Of a DNA stretch of 41,126 nucleotides, positions 36,121 through 41,126 are shown one piece after another (position 1 is the first letter of the stretch; each line of letters starts with the position of its first letter). The notes below the pieces were generated by a model. The model was not told the origin of the DNA. It worked only from the letters and a program-made list of their open reading frames with translations, and did not search any database. The translations under genes and the position numbers were made by a program. Source of the DNA: Nostoc sp. CCCryo 231-06 (lineage in GTDB: Bacteria > Cyanobacteriota > Cyanobacteriia > Cyanobacteriales > Nostocaceae); NCBI GenBank assembly GCA_023522315.1, contig JAHCSU010000097.1, positions 1 through 41,126 on the forward strand. Direction: 5' to 3'.

Positions 36121-37710
36121 TCAAACAGCTGCTAACTGTTTATCTTTTGTCTCTATTGGTGCAGAAAGTGCTGCTTCTAAGTCGGCACAACCCAGCTTTT
36201 CTTCTAAAATTTTCATGACTTCGCGTCCGAAATCGTTAGGGTTTTGTTGCCAAGCTTGCAAGCAGACTTCTCCAAAGAATGAACCAAGAGGTTCGGGATT
36301 CCAGAGGAGTTTTTTGGCTGTCCACGGCATCAAGCTCATTGGATCATACCCTGGTTTGAGGATGCCTTCTTTGAAAGCGTATTCTTCTAGATGGGTATGG
36401 GGTTGCAATCCAATAAAGAAAATGGCAGGTTCGACTTTATCAGCACCAAAAATCCGTTCTAGTTCGCGGTGGTAGGCGATGGTTTGGCGGATGGTTTCGG
36501 GACGTTCGTCAATGACGTTAAAGGAGTAGTTGACGGAAACTAAATCGTTGAAACCAGCTGCTTTTAAATCGCGGCAGTTTTGCAAGACGGTTCGCAGGTT
36601 ATACCCCATCCGCATTTTCCGCACGAGTTCTTGAGAACCACTGGTAATCCCGATTTCAAAGTAGTTCATCCCGGTTTTCGCCATCAAGTCGCACAACTCT
36701 GGTGTCAAATTGTCGGCTCTGATATATGCTGCCCAGTGGATGTCTGTCATACCAGAATCGACGATTTTTTGCAATAGTTCTATGGCATCGTCGATAAATT
36801 TTCTGGCTGGGATGAATTGGGCATCGGTAAACCAGAAGTTGCGAATGCCGCGATCGTATAATTGGCGCATCTCAGCAACTACTTCATCTGCTGGGTTGAT
36901 GCGGACTTGTTTACCTTCAACGACAGTGTAGACGCAATAGCAACAGTTGTGAGGACAACCACGCTTAGTTTGTACACCTATATAAAAGTCTTCTTCTTGT
37001 AGGTAAAAGTTAAATTCCGGCCAGATGGCTTCGATATAGTCGTAGTTACAAGCTGTTTTTTCTAGTGGAGTGGGTTGTTCGTGAATTAGCCGTTCCCGTG
37101 GTTGAGTTTCTCCCGCTACATAACAGCGTTCATCTCGAAAATCTCTACCACCTAAAAGTTTTTCTAGGAGGGTTTCCCCTTCACCCACAGAAATAATTGT
37201 CCCTTGGGGTAAGCTTTTACCCAACTGCTCATAAAATACACTGACTGCACCACCACCTACAACTACACGGGCATTAGAATTATATTTTTGGGCACGCTTT
37301 AAACCGCGTTTGATTAAGCCCTGATTGCGCCATAATTCTACATAGTAAGCGATGAAGATTCGCAAACCGCCGAATCCCCCACGTAGTTTCAATAGAGGAT
37401 TCTTCGCGTAGTAAAATTCAAAAGCGTTTTGTAGTGGATTACCACCGCGTCCACCAACTGGGGCATAAATTTGAATATCACGCCACGAAAATACTAGCAG
37501 TGTCGGTTTAAATTCATCGATACAGCTATCCAGAGCAGAACTGTAGTCTAAAGGTGGCACTGTTCCCAAATCAAAAATTCGCTGTTCGATATCAGGAAAC
37601 TGTTTATGGACGTGATCGCTCAGGTAGACAACCCCAATGGGAAAGATAGGGTTACAAGGAAGGCGAACGTAAAGAATTCGATTTTCCATCATGGGTGTTT
37701 TGACTTCCAT
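36121..37710 (-). CDS. B12-binding-type radical SAM protein
   Basis: A 529-residue protein. The N-terminal region (about 9-200) resembles a cobalamin-binding Rossmann domain (ILYVRLPCNPIFPIGVVYLS; ARVVVGGGAVSVFYEQL; SVGEGETLLEKLLGG). The radical SAM core carries C252, C256 and C259 in KRGCPHNCCYC. This resembles the cyanobacterial family that databases name a photosystem II high-light acclimation radical SAM protein; I recall that name but cannot verify the match here. The reaction is unknown. ATG at 37689 (MENRILYV) is an alternative start. It lies 102 bp upstream of the DICT gene, so a shared transcript is possible. Confidence 0.83.
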   Translation of the reverse strand: MEVKTPMMENRILYVRLPCNPIFPIGVVYLSDHVHKQFPDIEQRIFDLGTVPPLDYSSALDSCIDEFKPTLLVFSWRDIQIYAPVGGRGGNPLQNAFEFYYAKNPLLKLRGGFGGLRIFIAYYVELWRNQGLIKRGLKRAQKYNSNARVVVGGGAVSVFYEQLGKSLPQGTIISVGEGETLLEKLLGGRDFRDERCYVAGETQPRERLIHEQPTPLEKTACNYDYIEAIWPEFNFYLQEEDFYIGVQTKRGCPHNCCYCVYTVVEGKQVRINPADEVVAEMRQLYDRGIRNFWFTDAQFIPARKFIDDAIELLQKIVDSGMTDIHWAAYIRADNLTPELCDLMAKTGMNYFEIGITSGSQELVRKMRMGYNLRTVLQNCRDLKAAGFNDLVSVNYSFNVIDERPETIRQTIAYHRELERIFGADKVEPAIFFIGLQPHTHLEEYAFKEGILKPGYDPMSLMPWTAKKLLWNPEPLGSFFGEVCLQAWQQNPNDFGREVMKILEEKLGCADLEAALSAPIETKDKQLAAV

Positions 37711-38298
37711 CTTGCCAATCTTTGGGGAAAGCGAGATAAATTCCAGTTTTAAAGCGTGTTTTTGTTTTGTCTACTCTTAATCTCTGACAATCTTGCTTGA
37801 CATTGAAGCAAATTATTGATATGCCTGAAACTTGTGTTCACAGATGTAAAAATCAATAAAATTGCTTTCTATACCAAACGCATGGCATCAAGAGAGGTTT
37901 TATGAAGACATTTTTCATATAGCTTTACGATAACATCGAGTTCATTCATTAAGCGATGATCCCAGGCTTTTAATCGTGGGATAGATGAAACACAAAAATA
38001 CACTCCTGAACTAGGCTCAAGCTAAGGGGATCTTCACCATACCTATTCTGTAATTATCTCCCCTCAAGAAGTTAAAGGTTTTTTGCCAGAGATTAAAAAC
38101 TCAAAGATGTTTACATAATGTAAAATTTTAGAAAGAGCATAAATATTTATAAAATTTTTATAACCTCCGATATATCTTTAGGTAGAAAAAATCTAGAAAG
38201 ACTTGAGTTGGTATTCGCAGTTACAGCAAGTGGGGATCAGTGGGTGCTAGGCTTGGCTAGTGTAATGTAAAATTGTGGCGTAAAGCTCCTCAGCAGTT
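37711..38298. other. Divergent intergenic region, radical SAM / DUF1830
   Basis: This is 588 bp of AT-rich DNA. ATCCCA/TGGGAT form a short inverted repeat near 37958-37981. All ATG-initiated frames I checked are under 12 codons. No RNA gene is recognised. Confidence 0.5.
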
Positions 38299-38694
38299 AT
38301 GGCTCAAATATTAGATCCTCTACCACCTGAGCAATCGGGGAAAATTCTCTGCTGCTACATTAATGCCACGAGCAAAATACAGGTAGCTCGCATCTCCAAT
38401 ATTCCCAACTGGTACTTTGAAAGGGTTGTTTTCCCTGGACAACGTTTAGTATTTGAAGCTCCGCGAAAAGGTCAAATGGAGATTCATACAGGGATGATGG
38501 CAAGTGCAATTTTATCCGATAAAATTCCGTGCGATCGCTTAATGCTCGACGAACCCGGCATTTATGAGTTTGATACAGACTTATCAGATGGAAAAGACCC
38601 TATTAATACCAGACCTATGGTGCAGCAAATTAATACAAAAATCGGAGATACTACAAAACCTTTACAAATCGTTGGTTTAGCATCGGTTGATTAA
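38299..38694 (+). CDS. DUF1830 domain protein
   Basis: A 131-residue cyanobacterial protein. DUF1830 is recognised by ILCCYINATSKIQVARISNI, then PNWYFERVVFPGQRLVFEAP and MEIHTGMMASAILSDKIPCD. The CC pair and later C are conserved in the family, but no function is known. The C-terminal tail of about 40 residues is polar and probably disordered. A good terminator follows. Confidence 0.87.
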   Translation: MAQILDPLPPEQSGKILCCYINATSKIQVARISNIPNWYFERVVFPGQRLVFEAPRKGQMEIHTGMMASAILSDKIPCDRLMLDEPGIYEFDTDLSDGKDPINTRPMVQQINTKIGDTTKPLQIVGLASVD

Positions 38695-38718
38695 AAAAAC
38701 AATTTTACTAAAATTTAA

Positions 38719-38749
38719 GGGTTGCTAATTTAGCAGCCTTTTTTGTTTT
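38719..38749 (+). terminator. Intrinsic terminator after DUF1830
   Basis: GGTTGCTAA (38720-38728) pairs with TTAGCAGCC (38730-38738), with one wobble, followed by TTTTTTGTTTTTTG. A classic stem with a U-tract. Confidence 0.8.
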
Positions 38750-38862
38750 TTGTTTATTGTTTATTATTTATTGGGTATTGGGTATTGGGCCTGGTTATTC
38801 TCCTTTTATTCCTTGTCCTCCCCTGCTCCCCCTGCTTCCCCATCTCATTTACAATCAATCTT

Positions 38863-39324
38863 ATGAATCTGCCTTCATTTCTTTGGTTGTGGAAAATAGC
38901 CGCCTGGTCAATGGGGTTGTCCCTGCTGGCATATCTGATGTTAGCAGTCACCGGCGTTTTGATGTTTCGGGCGAGAACTTCGCAGCAATTTCCTTTTATT
39001 ACGCCATTTATGGGCGGAAATAAAGGGGTGCGATCGCTCCACTATACAATGGGCATCAGCATGGTAAGTTTAGTACTACTACTGCTAGCGGTCGGCATTG
39101 TTGGAACTCTCGGTCACTTTGGCTCCTTGGGTCACTCATCACATTTAGTTGCTGGATTGATAGTAGTAGCATTAGTTTTACTATCTGCTTTCAGTGCGAC
39201 GCAAATTAGTGCCGAACGACCTTGGGCTAGACCCTTACACATCGCCGTAAATATTATTCTATTTATAGGATTTGCCTGGGTATCCCTTACTGGTTGGATT
39301 GTAGTACAAAAATATTTACCCTAA
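38863..39324 (+). CDS. DUF4079 family membrane protein
   Basis: A 153-residue protein with four predicted membrane helices, found in cyanobacteria and plants. It begins MNLPSFLWLWKIAAWSMGLS, continues LHYTMGISMVSLVLLLLAV and ends GFAWVSLTGWIVVQKYLP. Histidines in LHYTMG, LGHFGSLGHSSH and RPLHIAVN sit at helix ends, as in small haem- or cytochrome b-like membrane proteins, but haem binding is inference. The frame is open upstream to 38743 through TTTAT/GGGTATT repeats; I take ATG at 38863 as the start because the upstream 40 residues are repeat-derived. Confidence 0.82.
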   Translation: MNLPSFLWLWKIAAWSMGLSLLAYLMLAVTGVLMFRARTSQQFPFITPFMGGNKGVRSLHYTMGISMVSLVLLLLAVGIVGTLGHFGSLGHSSHLVAGLIVVALVLLSAFSATQISAERPWARPLHIAVNIILFIGFAWVSLTGWIVVQKYLP

Positions 39325-39420
39325 AAAATTACGAATTACGAATTATTAAAGTGGCATAGCTTAGGGAACTGCAAAAAATAAATTATCCAATTTTTGGAAT
39401 CACAACGACTTTTTCTCCCC

Positions 39421-39462
39421 CTGCTCCCTGCCCCCTGCTCCCTGCCCCCTGCTCCCTGCCCC
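39421..39462 (+). repeat. 14-bp tandem repeat CTGCTCCCTGCCCC (3 units)
   Basis: Three exact copies followed by a degenerate fourth. The unit is two heptamers long. The adjoining AGCGTTCGCGTAGCGTCCCG is a further dispersed Nostoc-type repeat. It lies in the gap before the next gene. Confidence 0.9.
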
Positions 39463-39599
39463 CTGCTGCCCTGCCCTAAAAGCGTTCGCGTAGCGTCCCG
39501 CAGGGATGGGATATTTTTTGTTTGGAAGTCCCTTATATGCGACAGGCGAGGTAGGACATAGACCTACCCTACAATGAAGAAAAGCATTGTAATTGAGCC

Positions 39600-40166
39600 G
39601 TGACAGCAAACTCAGCCAATATTTCAGCTTCTATTTTTCGTCTGTCTCCTTTGATTCGGATGACGCTGCTGAGTCTATACATAGCACTCACAGTCCCATT
39701 ACCCTTCTTATCGCAGGTAACAGCTGCACCAGTACCCCCAGGATTATTGTGGATAGGGATTAGCATCGGCTTCGTTGCCTTGTATGCTGTATTGACTGAA
39801 CGAGTAACGGTAGATGACCAGGGAATTCAGGTTACTTACCCCGCCTGGGTACCTAGCTTTTTTCGTAAAGGCTGGTTTTTACCTTGGTCAGAGGTGAAAG
39901 AGTTAAAACCCCGCACCACTGGTCAAGGAGGAATAGTTTATTACTTTGTCAGCCAAGATGGGAAAGGTTATTTACTACCGATGCGTGTAGCTGGATTTGC
40001 CCGTTTCGTAGAAATTGTCCAAGCAAAGACGGGCATTGATACTACAGATGTTCGCCCTTTAGCGCAGCCGTGGATGTACTTGATTTTACTAGTATTAACA
40101 CTGCTGTTACTATTGGTCGATGGCTGGGCGATCGCTACAGCCTTAACTACTAGACAATTAACTTAA
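39600..40166 (+). CDS. Membrane protein with PH-like domain, unknown function
   Basis: A 188-residue protein with hydrophobic segments near 22-40 and 47-63, a soluble middle part and a C-terminal helix at 157-180. The middle (VTVDDQGIQVTYPAWVPSFF, then GWFLPWSEVKELKPR and YYFVSQDGKGYLLP) is arranged like the bacterial PH-like domains that follow membrane helices. The start is GTG at 39600; ATG at 39660 (MTLLSLYIAL) is an alternative that shortens the polar N-terminus. It lies 69 bp before the ABC ATPase on the same strand. The function is unknown. Confidence 0.68.
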   Translation: MTANSANISASIFRLSPLIRMTLLSLYIALTVPLPFLSQVTAAPVPPGLLWIGISIGFVALYAVLTERVTVDDQGIQVTYPAWVPSFFRKGWFLPWSEVKELKPRTTGQGGIVYYFVSQDGKGYLLPMRVAGFARFVEIVQAKTGIDTTDVRPLAQPWMYLILLVLTLLLLLVDGWAIATALTTRQLT

Positions 40167-40201
40167 AATTGGGCATGGGACATTAGTTATTTCTTCCCCA
40201 T

Positions 40202-40236
40202 CTCCCTACTCCCTACTCCCTATTCCCCACTCCCCT
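40202..40236 (+). repeat. CTCCCTA heptamer repeat touching the ABC gene start
   Basis: Three CTCCCTA units and two variants (TTCCCCA, CTCCCCT) run into the TTG start codon of the next gene. They occupy the place where a Shine-Dalgarno would be expected. Confidence 0.85.
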
Positions 40237-41009
40237 TGAATACAGCAAAAGCCACACTCAGGCTAGAGCAAGTTAATCTGTTTACGAAGCTGAAAACCCA
40301 AATTTCAGGCAATCAGCAAGGATACCCCATATTGCAAGATATTTCCTTAGAGGTATTCCAGGGCGAACGCATTGCCATTGTAGGGACAGTTAGCGCTGGA
40401 AAAACTTCGTTATTACGACTCCTCAACCGCCTTATTGAACCCACTAGTGGCAAAATCTATCTAGAAAACCAAGAATATCGCCAAATTCCCCTCATCCAGC
40501 TACGCCAGATGGTTGTACTTGTATTGCAAGAATCAAAGCTGTTGGGGATGACAGTTGGGCAAGCCTTGGCTTATCCTTTAGTTTTGCGTGGTTTGTCCAA
40601 ACAGACAATTGAGCAACGAGTCAGTCACTGGACAGAACAGCTGCATATTCCCAGTGAATGGTTAGGGCGAACAGAGGTGCAACTTTCTGCCGGACAACGA
40701 CAACTAGTAGCGATCGCTCGTGCCTTAGTGATCCAGGGTAAAATATTATTATTAGATGAGCCAACCTCTGCCCTAGATGCTGGTACGGCTTCTCATCTGA
40801 TACAAGTCTTAACCCAGTTGAGTCAAACTCATCAAACCACGATTCTGATGGTAAATCACCAACTGGAACTAGCCCAGATGTTTTGCACTCGGTTATTACA
40901 CCTACAACAAGGTCATTTATTGGCAAATCAAAGAGTCTCTGAAATAAACTGGGTTGAATTACGAGAAAGCTTAATTAAAGCAGAAGCTCAAGACGATTTT
41001 GGATTTTAA
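40236..41009 (+). CDS. ABC transporter ATP-binding protein (FetA/YbbL-like)
   Basis: A 257-residue ATPase subunit. Walker A is GTVSAGKTS, the Q-loop is VLQESK, the signature is LSAGQRQLVAIARAL (LSGGQ variant), Walker B is ILLLDEPTSALD and the H-loop histidine is in VNHQLELA. The compact length and the IPLIQLRQMVVLVLQESKLL and TVGQALAYPL segments recall FetA/YbbL-type ATPases, which pair with a FetB permease. No permease is in the window, so it would lie to the right or elsewhere. The only start in frame near the N-terminus is TTG at 40236, with no Shine-Dalgarno. The C-terminal 15 residues are acidic. Confidence 0.88.
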   Translation: MNTAKATLRLEQVNLFTKLKTQISGNQQGYPILQDISLEVFQGERIAIVGTVSAGKTSLLRLLNRLIEPTSGKIYLENQEYRQIPLIQLRQMVVLVLQESKLLGMTVGQALAYPLVLRGLSKQTIEQRVSHWTEQLHIPSEWLGRTEVQLSAGQRQLVAIARALVIQGKILLLDEPTSALDAGTASHLIQVLTQLSQTHQTTILMVNHQLELAQMFCTRLLHLQQGHLLANQRVSEINWVELRESLIKAEAQDDFGF

Positions 41010-41071
41010 AGTTTGGACGAGTAAGGAGACACCAATCAGGAATCAGGAGTCGTTTTCTTACTCCCCCTTAA

Positions 41072-41126
41072 CCCAATGCCCAATGCCCAATGCCCAATGC
41101 CCAATGCCCAATGCCCAATGCCCAAT
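41072..41126 (+). repeat. CCCAATG heptamer array, running off the window
   Basis: Seven perfect CCCAATG units plus six more bases to the end of the window. This is a short tandemly repeated repetitive (STRR) sequence as described for heterocystous cyanobacteria. Confidence 0.95.

Overview
The window is cyanobacterial and fits a filamentous, heterocyst-forming Nostoc/Anabaena-type chromosome. Evidence: GCGATCGC (HIP1) palindromes are scattered through genes on both strands. There are several families of 7-bp short tandem repeats and small GC-rich hairpin repeats. Many genes belong to families seen mainly in cyanobacteria: Fd-type glutamate synthase, DUF1997, DUF1830, DUF4079, DICT-domain protein, and RNase E with an RRRRRRSSA tail. 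The gene set is chromosomal and mostly housekeeping. I see no phage, no complete insertion sequence, no CRISPR array and no rRNA or tRNA gene.

Layout. 1-2200: the broken N-terminus of a J-domain gene, a TM2/SHOCT-like membrane protein, a helix-hairpin-helix protein and signal peptidase I, flanked by two inverted copies of one hairpin repeat. 2040-3788: 1.7 kb without a convincing gene. 3789-12790: a polysaccharide deacetylase converging on a 1590-residue glutamate synthase, then a divergent secreted phosphodiester-glycosidase-like protein. 13068-19572: a cupin, an IscA/HesB-type Fe-S protein and the str cluster (rpsL, rpsG, fusA, tuf, rpsJ), with a near-consensus promoter before rpsL and an unusually long, structured gap between rpsL and rpsG. 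19767-22511: a Lon-N-domain protein, prephenate dehydratase (opposite strand) and a DUF1997 protein. 22520-28922 (minus strand): TIGR03960/DUF2344 radical SAM protein, RNase E and RNase HII, a conserved neighbourhood for RNA metabolism. 29071-32124: STAS protein, two small hypotheticals, ClpS and a CPBP membrane protease. 32265-33901: a small accessory patch with an unknown protein, a solitary antitoxin-like gene and a VapBC-type pair whose toxin lacks a catalytic glutamate. 33986-37710 (minus): a cobalamin-binding-type radical SAM protein, a DICT plus degenerate HD protein and a pentapeptide-repeat protein; the last two overlap by ATGA. 38299-41009: DUF1830, DUF4079, a membrane/PH-like protein and an ABC ATPase, ending in a heptamer repeat that runs off the window.

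How they work together: the str genes make ribosomal proteins and elongation factors. The RNase E/RNase HII group handles RNA turnover and RNA-DNA hybrids. Glutamate synthase and prephenate dehydratase serve nitrogen assimilation and phenylalanine synthesis. ClpS feeds substrates to Clp protease.

The most notable observations are (i) intergenic-type repeats carried in frame inside two essential-looking enzymes (glutamate synthase and the TIGR03960 protein), (ii) a run of hairpins plus a possible pseudoknot between rpsL and rpsG, (iii) a J-domain gene cut off at a repeat, and (iv) a VapC toxin with Glu-to-Lys at a catalytic position.
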